Origin: JBGPTK01 sp963797765
Lineage (GTDB): Bacteria; Acidobacteriota; Terriglobia; Acidiferrales; UBA7541
Direction of reading: 5' to 3'
Length of the DNA: 64,000 bases
Assembly: GCA_963797765.1 (NCBI GenBank)
Contig: CAWCQU010000004.1
Location: forward strand, 186,001 to 250,000
In this document: piece after piece, positions 53,448 through 63,035 of the stretch
Layout of the letters: each line of letters starts with the position of its first letter
Position numbering within the stretch: the first letter of the stretch is position 1
Notes under the pieces: generated by a model
What the model was told of the DNA's origin: nothing
The model's database searches: none
The model's input: only the letters and a program-made list of their open reading frames with translations
Made by a program: the position numbers and the translations under genes

Positions 53448-55349
53448 TCAAATGGCTCGCGCTCGTCCTTCTCGAATCCGCAAAATCCGCCCGGAAGGAT
53501 TGGCGGAATAGAGTTCCTCCACCAGCGTAGCCCGCCGCTGCAGCACTTTGCCTTGATTCAACGATCCCTTATCCGTCATCTCACCTTCGTCGAGCGATGG
53601 TGGCTCTTCCAGCAGAGCCGCCCGAGTTACTTGTCGAGAGCTACCCAAGGATTCCGCCGCAAATTTCTCCAACAGCGATTGAAATCGTAGGCGCACCGCT
53701 CCGTGCCTCAAAATCTCGGCAGCCGTCGCACCAGACGAAAGACCGTCGCACAACGCGGAACAAGCATCCAGGTCCGCGAAAATCAGCATTCCCACCTCAT
53801 CGCGGTCATGGCCCGTGATTACGGCGTCGCGGACAAATGGCGCGAAGAAGCCGATGATCCTTCCACGCAGCGGGCCCACACTTACCCACGTTCCTGTCGA
53901 AAGTTTGAAATCCTCGGAAAGCCGTCCGTCAAAAACGAAGCCCTGGTTCACGTCATTCGGATCGAGAAATCGCACCGCATCGCCGAACTTGTAAAACCCT
54001 TCCTCATCAAATGCTCTTCTCGTCAAATCCGGCTGTCGCCAATACCCGGGAGTGATGTTCGGCCCGCGCACTCGGGCCTCCCATTTCTCGCCCCGCGGTA
54101 CCAGCTTAGCTTCCACTCCGGGAATCGGTATTCCGATCACACCAGATTGTTTGGTTTCCCAGGTCGTTTGAATCGCCATTGGCGCAGTTTCCGTTGCTCC
54201 AAGCCCGGTCACCATCACCACCCGCTCGCCGCAGGTTTCCACAGCAAGATCGCGATAGGCGTCCCACACGTGTTGCGATAAGCCTGCACCCGCGTAAAAT
54301 AGCAGCCGCAACCGTTTGAAGAAAGTCTCTCGCAGCTGCCGATCGGACCGCAAAAAGGGCAGCAGGTCTTCATAACCCTTCGGCACATTGAAATAAACGG
54401 TCGTCGAAATCTCCCGCAAGTTGCGCACCGTCTCCCGGATCAATCCCGGTCCCGGTTTCCCCTCATCCAGATAAAACGACCCTCCGTTGTACAGAGCGAT
54501 TCCAGTGTTGTGGTTCCCTCCGAACGTGTGGTTCCACGGAAGCCAATCCACCAGAACCGGAGGCTCGTCCTGCAAGAAGCAAAATACCTGCGCGATCTGC
54601 TGCAAGTTGCAGCAGATCATCCGGTGCGTGTTGATCACGCCTTTCGGCATGCCTGTCGAGCCGGAAGTGAATAGGAATTTGGCCGGGCTGTCGGGGTCGA
54701 TCCGGCCGTGTGCCGCATCGACGGCCTGCGTCGGCAAGGTGGCTACAAGCTCTGAAATTAGTGTCGTCTTTCGTCCGGCCGGCGGATCGCTGGTCACGGC
54801 GAGTTCAGTCGTCCTGGGAACAACCGCCTCGATAGCCCGGCCGTATCGCTCCCCGCTCGCGGCGAATACCAGCCCTGGTGTCAGCACTTTAAAAATGTGG
54901 CTCAGTTGCGTGAAATCTTTCGACAACAACGAATACACCGGAGAAAGATGCGCGGTCGGAATTCCCACGTGCTGTCCCGCTAACATCAGTACAAAATGTT
55001 CCAGGTCGTTTTCAGAAAGAATTAAAACTGGCCGGCGGGCGGAAAGCCCTCGATCAAGCAGCGCTTGGCCCACTCTTCGAACTGCGTCCAGCACCTCGGC
55101 GTATGTAAGCCGTCTCCATTTTCCTCCCGCCTGATTCCGTTTGGCCACACAGATCCTGTCTGAAGAAACCTTGGCCCAATGAATTAGCCGGTCTGTAAGC
55201 ACTCTTGGATAGGGCCCTAACGATTCCTCCGCCCGCACCAAAATCGATCCATCAGGCCGATGCTCAAGAGAAGCGCCGGTACTCCGCAGCCTCACTGGCC
55301 TTACGCGATTATTCTGAGCAATCATCGGGATTCCGTTATTCCCTTCCAC
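53448..55349 (-). CDS. Feruloyl-CoA-synthase-like AMP-forming CoA ligase
   Basis: 633 residues (GTG 55349; or ATG 55325). ANL motifs: 'LFTSGSTGMPKGV' (about 227-239), 'LVDWLPWNHTFGGNHN', 'GLGATETAP', 'GPNITPGYW', 'YKFGDAVRFLDPNDVNQGFVFDGRLSEDFKL' (in parts) and C-terminal 'MTDKGSLNQ' with the conserved Lys. The length and the DWLPWNHTFGGNHN segment match feruloyl-CoA synthase (Fcs) and relatives, which activate hydroxycinnamates or other aromatic acids, more than fatty-acid ligases. In the operon it would activate the acid formed by the carboxylase, as benzoylacetate-CoA ligase does in acetophenone breakdown. It lies 12 bases after the UroD-like gene. Confidence 0.85.
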   Translation of the reverse strand: MEGNNGIPMIAQNNRVRPVRLRSTGASLEHRPDGSILVRAEESLGPYPRVLTDRLIHWAKVSSDRICVAKRNQAGGKWRRLTYAEVLDAVRRVGQALLDRGLSARRPVLILSENDLEHFVLMLAGQHVGIPTAHLSPVYSLLSKDFTQLSHIFKVLTPGLVFAASGERYGRAIEAVVPRTTELAVTSDPPAGRKTTLISELVATLPTQAVDAAHGRIDPDSPAKFLFTSGSTGMPKGVINTHRMICCNLQQIAQVFCFLQDEPPVLVDWLPWNHTFGGNHNTGIALYNGGSFYLDEGKPGPGLIRETVRNLREISTTVYFNVPKGYEDLLPFLRSDRQLRETFFKRLRLLFYAGAGLSQHVWDAYRDLAVETCGERVVMVTGLGATETAPMAIQTTWETKQSGVIGIPIPGVEAKLVPRGEKWEARVRGPNITPGYWRQPDLTRRAFDEEGFYKFGDAVRFLDPNDVNQGFVFDGRLSEDFKLSTGTWVSVGPLRGRIIGFFAPFVRDAVITGHDRDEVGMLIFADLDACSALCDGLSSGATAAEILRHGAVRLRFQSLLEKFAAESLGSSRQVTRAALLEEPPSLDEGEMTDKGSLNQGKVLQRRATLVEELYSANPSGRILRIREGRARAI

Positions 55350-55361
55350 ATGCGTCCTCGA

Positions 55362-56393
55362 TCACCCGCCACGAGGAACAATTTCCAATAATTTGAGCAC
55401 TTGCTTCAAAGCCGTCCCCCTTGGCACATCGCCAGCCGTTGTAATTATCGCAGGCTGCATCTCGTTTAGGACGTCGCTGAGCAAAGGATAGCGCCCTTCG
55501 GCTGCCTGCCCACCCGATTGAAACAGCCCCACTGGCAGCGCTAATCCCCTCGGTGGCGTCCCTGACGCTGCGAATCCCCGCGAAGTTGGTGGCAAAATCG
55601 CATGCAAATCCGTGCAAATTACGCAATCCCACTCTCTGCCGAAGACCACATCTTCCCTTGCCTGGAAGCAGACGCCCTCTGACAGACGTAGCACCGGAAG
55701 CGCGTCATGGAACCGGATCACATTGATTGTTGGAGATAACAACGCCGCCCAGGATTCACAATTTTCTCCTGTCAGTGCCGGCAGAATTTCCTCCTGGATG
55801 AATATCAAATTCGCGCCCGTGCTTACGTACGCGGATGATATCTGCGTGATCAACTCCGCCGCAACCTCCAGCGCAGCCGTCGAAAAATTCTCAAAGTGCA
55901 GAGTCTCCTCGGCGTCCATCTGCGTCATTCGCGCGGCAAGCGTAAACGGACCCGTCACCCCGGCCATCAGCAAGGATTCGTCGTGCAGCAATATATTCAG
56001 CCGGCGAATCACCTCAACAGCCACCGCAATCCTCCCGCTCTTCGCCGCCGGTTCAACCGGCCGGATTTCCTCCGGCAATTGGCCCTTTTCGGCCCTCCCA
56101 GGCCACGTTATCAAAGGTGACTGGCCATCGTCAGCCCATTGCAACGTCGCACCCAGCGCCTCCAATTCCAGGCCTGCATCGAAATAGCACGCCACTCCAT
56201 CCGAACGCACGTGCGTGCGGATTCTCCTCATGGCATTTGAAATTTTAGTGGGATTACTCAGGAACGCCTGCATCGGCACGTTTTCGATTTGCGCGCCCAG
56301 TGAAAAAAGAATCGGCAGGAAAAGAGGGCGGGCCGGGTGAACGCCTTGCAACAGCCCTTTTAACATTTGCCGCGGAGTGGGGCTCGCAGCCAT
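55362..56393 (-). CDS. Uroporphyrinogen-decarboxylase-superfamily protein
   Basis: 343 residues of the UroD/MtaA-CmuA-like TIM barrel: 'KGLLQGVHPARPLFLPILFSLG' (N-terminal segment), 'LLMAGVTGPFTLAARM' (the 'GPFT' loop), 'LITQISSAYVSTGANLIFIQEE' and 'IRFHDALPV'. The family holds UroD itself and corrinoid-dependent methyltransferases (MtaA, MtbA, CmuA). The N-terminal Arg/Asp set of haem-pathway UroD ('RPVDRAP'-like) is not conserved, and its place between a carboxylase subunit and a CoA ligase argues against haem synthesis. A methyltransferase role is possible, but a clear HxC..C zinc set was not found. It starts three bases after the HyuB-like stop. Confidence 0.8.
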   Translation of the reverse strand: MAASPTPRQMLKGLLQGVHPARPLFLPILFSLGAQIENVPMQAFLSNPTKISNAMRRIRTHVRSDGVACYFDAGLELEALGATLQWADDGQSPLITWPGRAEKGQLPEEIRPVEPAAKSGRIAVAVEVIRRLNILLHDESLLMAGVTGPFTLAARMTQMDAEETLHFENFSTAALEVAAELITQISSAYVSTGANLIFIQEEILPALTGENCESWAALLSPTINVIRFHDALPVLRLSEGVCFQAREDVVFGREWDCVICTDLHAILPPTSRGFAASGTPPRGLALPVGLFQSGGQAAEGRYPLLSDVLNEMQPAIITTAGDVPRGTALKQVLKLLEIVPRGG

Positions 56394-56396
56394 TCC

Positions 56397-58457
56397 TCAC
56401 GGCCGGAAAATCGGCCCGCTGGCCTTGGCATCCGGCCAGGATCCGTACCACTGCAAAATTTCTTTTGGCGGGCTTTTCTTGTTCCATTCCACATGAAACT
56501 CTTCGAATGGTTTGCCTCGAGCCAGGCGCGCCTTGCGCTCATCCTCGCGCTGTTGCTTTGTCTTCTCGGAATCCAGCCTTCCCCGCTCCGGATCGTACGC
56601 TATGCGATAAATATGTTCGGCGGTCCACTGTGAGACGATATTTTTCTTCAGGTCGGCCAGAACTCCCTCCGGCTCGCGTTCCAATGGATCGCCGTAGCCC
56701 GGACCGCCGCCGCTGAACCCAAATAGCAAATCTCCCTCTTCATAAAGTTTGGGCGTCCGGGCAATCAATTCATAATTCCATTGGCCCTGGATCGAGCCTT
56801 CCTCCAAAATAGCGCGCAGATCGAGATTGATTTTCGAATTCCCTTTCCGCATTTCCTCCAGCAGGTCGGCCTTGCGCACGCTGATTCCGGGAATTGGCGA
56901 GGAGGCATACCCGCCGAAAAGAGGCTGCCCCAGCGGCACCTTGCTTCCATTCCCCATGCAAAGCGAAATCAGTTCCGGAACTTTGTGAATCATCCATAGT
57001 TGCACTCCGCCCGAGCCTCCTCGATAAAGGCCCGGCCCGCTGGAATCCTTCCAATGCTGCGACAGCGTCACCGTCACCGGCAATTCGCTTTCCACTTGTT
57101 CCGAATCCGGCGCACGCCCGAACGCGCACCACGCAAATCCATAAGCGTCGATTCCATCCGCCGATGATCGTCCGCCCTGCCCCTGCGTGTTCAATGAGAA
57201 CGACAGCACGTCTGAAACAGCCAGATTCCATTGTGAATGGCCTGCGCAAATCTGCGATGTGTGCTGGCTCCCCGGCGGCGCCGCCACCTGCCGCCACATC
57301 GTTGCGCTTGAAAACGTCATCTTCGCGAAACTGATATGAGTTGCGCAACGCGCTTGCATGCCGATAAAAACGCAGCAACTGGTCGCCGCCATCTGCCCCG
57401 GATTCAGGATAATTCCTTCCGGGAAAACAAAATCAATCGGCGCAAACGTGGAGCTGCAAATGGGCAAGTCATGGAAAATATATTCGTACATGAAATTCGC
57501 GATGTGCCCCACCACCGCTTGGGAGTGTACGTTGTAAGACGAAGCGTTTTCCGGAGACGTTCCTTCGAAATCAAAAACGATATTCCCGCCCTTCTTCGTA
57601 AGCGTCAGATAGCAGGATCGCACTAGGGCCGGCGTCCAACCAATGGCATCGTTGAACACCACCGCGCGAAACTTTCCATCGGGCAGCGCTTTCACCCGTT
57701 TGCGCGCGCCCGCTTCGGCTGTTTCGCACATCTTGCGAAGCAGCCCCACCAAGAAATCCGCGCCACGTTTCTCCACCAGTTCCAGCAGCCTCACGCGCAC
57801 GCGATCCGCCGTCGTGCATCTCGCGCGAAGATCGGAAATAAACATAGCAGGCGCCCGCAAGCCGTAAACCGCATAAAACTCCAGAAAATCATTCCGCAAT
57901 TCGAAATTCTCGCCGATTTTCATCGGCGGCATGTTCAGCCCTTCCTCGAATCGCGACCGCGCGCTTACCGGCATCCCTCCCGGCTCGATTGCTCCCGTTT
58001 CCGTGGTGTGCAACGCCGCCGAAGCCCATGCGATCAATTTCCCTTCGTGAAAAATCGGCATCAGTGCTACTTGATCCGGATTGTGAATTCCTCCGTACAG
58101 CGCGTCATTCGTGTACCAGATGTCCCCTTCGCGAACTCCCGGGTTTTCCTGAAAATATTTCAAGATAAATTTGATCACGATCGGCTGAATGATGGCGTGC
58201 AGGTAAGTCCCGCACGATGCGTTGATCAAATCCCCGCCCGCGGTAAAAATCGCCACCATCGAATCTCCGGAAACTCCAAAATAGCTCCGCGACGACCGCA
58301 CGAACACTTCCATCGCCTCATCCAGAATGTCGTTCGTGATCTGCACGCCGATCTCGTAATCCCCCTGGCGGACCTTCGCCGCGCACTCCTTTTCGTACGC
58401 CGTCGCTGGCGCAGGTTTGAGCCATGCAAGTTTTTCAGCCAATGTCGGTATTGGCAT
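56397..58457 (-). CDS. HyuB/AcxB-like subunit of ATP-dependent ketone carboxylase/hydantoinase family
   Basis: 686 residues of the hydantoinase-B family, which includes N-methylhydantoinase B, oxoprolinase C-half, acetone carboxylase alpha and acetophenone carboxylase ApcD. Marks: 'NDALYGGIHNPDQVALMPIF' (family 'NDPYxGGxHxPD'), 'WASAALHTTETGAIEPGG', 'DFEGTSPENASSYNVHS' (in part) and 'GLYRGGSGGVQLW' ... 'GGGPGYGDPLERE' near the end. This subunit normally forms the carboxylation or hydrolysis chamber fed by the HyuA-type ATPase. It follows the first HyuA-like gene by 23 bases. Confidence 0.88.
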   Translation of the reverse strand: MPIPTLAEKLAWLKPAPATAYEKECAAKVRQGDYEIGVQITNDILDEAMEVFVRSSRSYFGVSGDSMVAIFTAGGDLINASCGTYLHAIIQPIVIKFILKYFQENPGVREGDIWYTNDALYGGIHNPDQVALMPIFHEGKLIAWASAALHTTETGAIEPGGMPVSARSRFEEGLNMPPMKIGENFELRNDFLEFYAVYGLRAPAMFISDLRARCTTADRVRVRLLELVEKRGADFLVGLLRKMCETAEAGARKRVKALPDGKFRAVVFNDAIGWTPALVRSCYLTLTKKGGNIVFDFEGTSPENASSYNVHSQAVVGHIANFMYEYIFHDLPICSSTFAPIDFVFPEGIILNPGQMAATSCCVFIGMQARCATHISFAKMTFSSATMWRQVAAPPGSQHTSQICAGHSQWNLAVSDVLSFSLNTQGQGGRSSADGIDAYGFAWCAFGRAPDSEQVESELPVTVTLSQHWKDSSGPGLYRGGSGGVQLWMIHKVPELISLCMGNGSKVPLGQPLFGGYASSPIPGISVRKADLLEEMRKGNSKINLDLRAILEEGSIQGQWNYELIARTPKLYEEGDLLFGFSGGGPGYGDPLEREPEGVLADLKKNIVSQWTAEHIYRIAYDPERGRLDSEKTKQQREDERKARLARGKPFEEFHVEWNKKSPPKEILQWYGSWPDAKASGPIFRP

Positions 58458-58480
58458 ATTTCTCCTTCAAGCCCCGCAGC

Positions 58481-60601
58481 TCATCCTTCCAGGATGCCGA
58501 GCCCTCTTTCATCAATGGCGAACCGCATCGCCGGAGGCACCACCACGGTCGTGTACTCCCCCTCCAGCACAGCAGGCCCCTGCAGCACATTTCCCGGACG
58601 CAACGCTTCGTATGTGAAAATCGGCGTCACCTGGTAATCCTTTTGCTCCGGCCAATACACAAGCCGCTCGCCTTTCTTTGCCGCTGCCGGCGAATGTCCT
58701 TCCAATTTCAATTTCGGCAATTCCACTTTCGGAGTCGCTACGATCGCCTTCAAAATAAAACTCTCCACAAACACTCCGCCCTCGGGGTTCACCACGAACG
58801 GACTAAACGCCTCGCTGAATTCTTTCTTAAACGCTTCGCAGATCGCCGCCACATCTTCAGGACTCTGCAGCGACAACCTCGGCGAAAGCGCCCGTTTCAC
58901 GTGAAACTGCCCGCCATACAGCATGTCCAATTCGAGCACAAAAACCGCCGCAGCCGGGTCGAGCCCGTCTCCCGTCAAATCCTTGCGCGCTTGCTCGAGC
59001 AGCGATTCCACAGTCTGGTTGAATACGGAATATTCTTCTGTAAGCCGCTGCGTCCCCGGAGAAAGCAGCGTCAATTTCTTCGACACTTCGTTCACATGCA
59101 TAATGTCCATGGTCGATGAACCGTACGCGCAAAACACCGGCGAAAATGGAAACGTCACCGCTTTCGGAATATCACCCTTGTAGCCAGCCGCGTGCGTCGC
59201 CCCCGCCCCGCCGCCCACAAACAAAATAAAGTCCTCGGGACTGTATCCCCGCAGATGAACTTCCTTCATGATCGCCGACGCCATATTCCCATTCACGATC
59301 TTCCGTATAATATCCGCCGCCTCTTCCACGCTCATGCTCAACGGCTTCGCAATCTTTTCGCGAATCGCTTGCACCGCCCGGTTCTTGTCCAGTTTCATCC
59401 GTCCGCCGGAATAATAATTCGGATTAATATATCCCAGCACCACGTCCGCATCCGTGACCGTCGGCTCCGTTCCTCCCAGATTAAAACACGCAGGCCCAGG
59501 TAAGGACCCGGCGCTGCGCGGTCCCACTTGCACCTGATTCTGCAATAGCGCATTAATCGAAGCGATCGAACCGCCTCCGGCGCCGACGGAGAGCGTCTTG
59601 ATCATCGTGATTCCCACCATCCATCGATCGATGATCGGCCGGAAGTCGTAGCTTCTCACGCTGTCTTTCACCACCAACCCCACGTCGAAACTCGTTCCGC
59701 CCATATCCGTCATCACTACGTTCTGGTATCCCAGCGACTGCGCCACGTGATGCGCGCCCATCAATCCCGATACCGGCCCGCTATTGAACGTCCGGCACGC
59801 CGTGGTGCGAAAAACTTCCGCAATCCCTCCGGAACTTTGGATCATCAGCAGCGGTTTCTTGTAGCCCCTCTCGCGCAGTTTGTCCCACATCGCCGAAAGT
59901 TCGATCTGCATCGACCGCTGCAAATAAGCATCCAGAATCGCGGCAAGCGTCCGTTCGTACTCTCCAAGTTTCCCCACCACCTGCCCCGCCAGCACCACCG
60001 GCAGGTACCCGATATGAAATTCCTTGTACTCGTCGCGAATGATTTCTTTCACGCGCCTTTCGTTGACTGGATTCAGAAATCCCCATAAAAGCGCCACTAC
60101 AAATCCTCGCGCCCCATGGCTCACCAGGTAGCGCACTTTTTCGCGCACGTTATTTTCATCGAGCGGCCGGATCACTTTCCCGCGAGAATCCACGCGCTCC
60201 TTCACGCCCACAATCATGTCCCGGGGAATCAGTGGATCGGGTTTTCTCTGCACCGCCAGGTTGCGCCGCTCGGCCACCCGCGTGCCATCTATCCATTGCG
60301 CCCCGCGTCCAATCAGCACCACGTCTTCGTGCCCTTCCGTCGTGATCAGCCCAAGCCGTGGCCCCTTCTTCTCAATCAGCCGGTTCATCGCGATGGTCGT
60401 GGAATACCGGATCATTTCGATCTGCGGCAGCAATTCATCGATCTTCAGTCCCAGCGCGGAAGCTCCCTCTTCGATCACCCGCGAGAAACACACGGATAAA
60501 TCGTAAGGAGTTGTCGGAACTTTCTTGATCAGCGCTTTCCCTTTGAAATTCAGCACCAGATCGGTAAACGTCCCGCCCACGTCGATATCGATGGAATTCA
60601 T
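58481..60601 (-). CDS. HyuA/AcxA-like ATPase subunit 1 of ketone carboxylase/hydantoinase family
   Basis: 706 residues. The ASKHA-type ATP site is complete: 'IDVGGTFTDLV' at the N-terminus, 'MTDMGGTSFDVGLVV' in the middle and 'FVGGGAGATHAAGY' later. 'NERRVKEII' and the C-terminal 'LRPGNVLQGPAVLEGEYTTVVVPP' match AcxA, ApcA and hydantoinase A. These subunits phosphorylate the carbonyl (enol) or bicarbonate with ATP. A second such subunit (61020-63035) lies two genes upstream, a pairing seen in acetophenone carboxylase. The gap to the small zinc-ribbon gene is 63 bases. Confidence 0.88.
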   Translation of the reverse strand: MNSIDIDVGGTFTDLVLNFKGKALIKKVPTTPYDLSVCFSRVIEEGASALGLKIDELLPQIEMIRYSTTIAMNRLIEKKGPRLGLITTEGHEDVVLIGRGAQWIDGTRVAERRNLAVQRKPDPLIPRDMIVGVKERVDSRGKVIRPLDENNVREKVRYLVSHGARGFVVALLWGFLNPVNERRVKEIIRDEYKEFHIGYLPVVLAGQVVGKLGEYERTLAAILDAYLQRSMQIELSAMWDKLRERGYKKPLLMIQSSGGIAEVFRTTACRTFNSGPVSGLMGAHHVAQSLGYQNVVMTDMGGTSFDVGLVVKDSVRSYDFRPIIDRWMVGITMIKTLSVGAGGGSIASINALLQNQVQVGPRSAGSLPGPACFNLGGTEPTVTDADVVLGYINPNYYSGGRMKLDKNRAVQAIREKIAKPLSMSVEEAADIIRKIVNGNMASAIMKEVHLRGYSPEDFILFVGGGAGATHAAGYKGDIPKAVTFPFSPVFCAYGSSTMDIMHVNEVSKKLTLLSPGTQRLTEEYSVFNQTVESLLEQARKDLTGDGLDPAAAVFVLELDMLYGGQFHVKRALSPRLSLQSPEDVAAICEAFKKEFSEAFSPFVVNPEGGVFVESFILKAIVATPKVELPKLKLEGHSPAAAKKGERLVYWPEQKDYQVTPIFTYEALRPGNVLQGPAVLEGEYTTVVVPPAMRFAIDERGLGILEG

Positions 60602-60664
60602 TCCACAACCTCAAGCCGCTGCCCGCGAATCACGAATTCACCCTTGCGCAGCCGTTCCTTCAGA

Positions 60665-60985
60665 CTAGTCCACGTCAATCTCAATGTCATGAGTGATGGG
60701 ATGCCCCGGCGGCAGATATTCCGTCTCCACCTGCGTCCCGCATCCTGGACAGTAATACTCCACGATTCGCACCCACTGCGGATCAGGAGAAAAATTGAAC
60801 GGCCCTGAAACCAGCGGCGGATGAACTTCCCGTGGGTCGCGGTCATAAAGCAGGCAACCCTTCTTGTAATTTTCTCGCGCTGAGCCCAAATCACGATCGC
60901 ACCGGTTGCACATCCACCGTTCGCGTTCGAGTTCGAGATCGAGATACTCGGTGATGCGGATTCGATTTTGTTGTTCCGAAGCCAT
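60665..60985 (-). CDS. Acetone-carboxylase-gamma-like small zinc-ribbon subunit
   Basis: 106 residues with two CxxC pairs: 'WMCNRCDRDLG' (about 24-34) and 'EYYCPGCGTQVETE' (about 78-91), so one zinc site is expected. The end 'PPGHPITHDIEID' matches the close of acetone carboxylase gamma (AcxC) and of the small subunit of acetophenone carboxylase (ApcB). 'YKKGCLLYDRDPREVHPP' fits the ApcB-like branch. True hydantoinases lack such a subunit, so it is the best evidence that the neighbouring HyuA/HyuB proteins form a carboxylase. Confidence 0.85.
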   Translation of the reverse strand: MASEQQNRIRITEYLDLELERERWMCNRCDRDLGSARENYKKGCLLYDRDPREVHPPLVSGPFNFSPDPQWVRIVEYYCPGCGTQVETEYLPPGHPITHDIEIDVD

Positions 60986-61019
60986 TTTCCATCCTGTGCC
61001 AAGAACGCCGCGCTGCCTG

Positions 61020-63035
61020 CTATTTCTTCGAACTCCGGTTCACCGTGGCGTTCCCGAACCGATCCATCACCATCGCCCATCCATCAGGAATAAATTGTGT
61101 GCTGTTGATTCCTTCGATCACCGAGCATCCCTCGATCCGGTTGCCGGGTCTCAATGATTCCCAACGATAGATTTGCGCCACGCCGTCTTTGCTTCCCCAA
61201 CCTACCGCCCTCGTTCCCGTCTTCGCGTGCGAAGAATCTTGTCCTTCCATCGGAAACTCCGCGATTCGCGGCGCAGGCATCGCTTTGTTCACCCGCAGGC
61301 GTATCAGTTCCAGCGTCAACTCGCCCACGATTGCTCCGCCAACCGAGCCTCCCGTGAGTGCGGCCTTCAAATCCTGTGAACTCTTCAACGAAGATTCCGC
61401 CACCACCACGGGCACGGAACTCCTCCCATTTTTCGCCAAATCGAATTCAACCTCGAAACTCAAGCCTTTCGGCTGAATCCCCTCTCCCAGCAGATCTTTG
61501 ATCCCCTCCTCCTTCATCTCCTTCAGCAACCGGCGAATCTCCGCCATGCTCCCCTCGGAAATTTCCATTGCCGGCAGGCTCCGCTCGTAAACATGGCAAA
61601 CGCCCGAAATCGATGATCCAAACGCGCTGAACACCGGCCCCAGCGAAAATAGCTGAACCGTTTTCAATCCCGCTTTTTCCGCAACGCCGCACGCAAGCAG
61701 CCCCCCATTCCCCCCATAGGCATATAAAACGTGCCTGGAAAAATCCATCTTGAGTTCCGCTTGCGCCGCACCAATCATTTCCGCGGCCATTTCGAATGCC
61801 CGGTCAATAATCGCCTTGCACGCCTCCTCCACGGATATGTGGAGCGGCTGCGCCACCATCTCTTCAATAGTTTGCCGCGCCAGTTCTTTGTCAATCGGTT
61901 TCGTCCCGCCAAGAAAATATTCTGGATTGATGATCCCTGCGGCGACGAATGCGTCGGTCAGTGTTGCCTGATCTCCCCCCAAGGCGTAGCAGGCCGGCCC
62001 TGGAAACGAGCCCATGCTCTCCGGACCGAGCTGCACGTTGGGCATATTGCCGCTCGCGGGCATCACTTTGACAACGCTCCCGCCGCCCAACGCGATGCTG
62101 CGCAAATACGGAAGAGAAATTCCCACGGAAATCCCAAAAAAATCGGATGGCTTTCGATAGATCGGCTCCGCATTCTTCAGCACGCTAACCTTAGCGGTGG
62201 TTCCCCCGATATCCATCGCGATCACGTCGTTCAGCCCATACATTTTTGCCAGGTACGCACTGCCGTGGATGCCCAGAATCGGTCCCGATTCAATGGTATC
62301 GATGGCCTTGGTCTTCGCGATACCCGCCACGCCGCCATTGATATGGCTCACCAGAAATGAGCCCATGTATCGCGACGTTTCCCGCAACTCGTCCTCAGCC
62401 TTGAACAATGTCGCCGCCAGCGCCCCGTGCGTATAAGCATTGATCAGCGCGCAGTACGAGCGCGTCTCGTCTTCCGCACTCTGCGAAATGTCGATCCCCG
62501 CGAGCACTGGCACCGATCCCAGGAAGTGATCCGGGTACTGCTGGTCGATCGTCCTTTTCACAAAAAGTTCGCGCCGGGGGTCGCGGTGGGAATCCTTCAA
62601 GCTCACGCAAATTCTGCGGACTCCCTTCTCCAGCAGCGATCGCGCCGCGTTCATAATTTCGGATTCGTCCGCGGATTCGCCCACGCCGACCACATCTGCC
62701 TCAGCCACCAGCCGGTTCAGAACTACGCTGCGCGGCTCCGTGCCGTAAATTCCCTTCTCGTGTCCCGATGAAACGAGTAAGCCGATTCTAGGGCCGTGTC
62801 GTTCGGCAAGAACATTTGAAGTAATGGTGGTGGACCAGCGGATTAATTCAATCTCTTCCAGAAAGCAGCTCGAATCCTGGAAACCTGCTTGAACAGCTCC
62901 TTGAGTCAAACAGTCGAAAAGGCACACCGTCAAATCGTGCGGCGTCGTATCCACTTTCACGCAGATCGTATTCTGGCCGTTCGTGAACAGGCCGTCCGTT
63001 AATGTCCCGCCCACATCAATGTCTACGATCCACAC
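61020..63035 (-). CDS. HyuA/AcxA-like ATPase subunit 2 of ketone carboxylase/hydantoinase family
   Basis: 671 residues starting with GTG 63035, directly after the TAA of the RutB-like gene. ATP-site segments 'IDVGGTLTDGLF', 'AMDIGGTTAKVSVLK' and 'YAYGGNGGLLACG' are intact. 'GSFPGPACYALGGDQATLTDA' is a HyuA hallmark shared with subunit 1 ('GSLPGPACFNLGGTEPTVTDA'), and the C-terminus again has 'LRPGNRIEGCSVIEG'. It is clearly diverged from subunit 1, so the two are old paralogues with separate jobs, as ApcA and ApcC in acetophenone carboxylase, where two ATP are spent per carboxylation. Confidence 0.87.
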   Translation of the reverse strand: MWIVDIDVGGTLTDGLFTNGQNTICVKVDTTPHDLTVCLFDCLTQGAVQAGFQDSSCFLEEIELIRWSTTITSNVLAERHGPRIGLLVSSGHEKGIYGTEPRSVVLNRLVAEADVVGVGESADESEIMNAARSLLEKGVRRICVSLKDSHRDPRRELFVKRTIDQQYPDHFLGSVPVLAGIDISQSAEDETRSYCALINAYTHGALAATLFKAEDELRETSRYMGSFLVSHINGGVAGIAKTKAIDTIESGPILGIHGSAYLAKMYGLNDVIAMDIGGTTAKVSVLKNAEPIYRKPSDFFGISVGISLPYLRSIALGGGSVVKVMPASGNMPNVQLGPESMGSFPGPACYALGGDQATLTDAFVAAGIINPEYFLGGTKPIDKELARQTIEEMVAQPLHISVEEACKAIIDRAFEMAAEMIGAAQAELKMDFSRHVLYAYGGNGGLLACGVAEKAGLKTVQLFSLGPVFSAFGSSISGVCHVYERSLPAMEISEGSMAEIRRLLKEMKEEGIKDLLGEGIQPKGLSFEVEFDLAKNGRSSVPVVVAESSLKSSQDLKAALTGGSVGGAIVGELTLELIRLRVNKAMPAPRIAEFPMEGQDSSHAKTGTRAVGWGSKDGVAQIYRWESLRPGNRIEGCSVIEGINSTQFIPDGWAMVMDRFGNATVNRSSKK

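Noticed and set aside
55362..56393. Haem-pathway uroporphyrinogen decarboxylase (hemE)
   Set aside because: Same superfamily, but the conserved N-terminal substrate-binding residues are not recognisable and the neighbours are catabolic, not haem genes.
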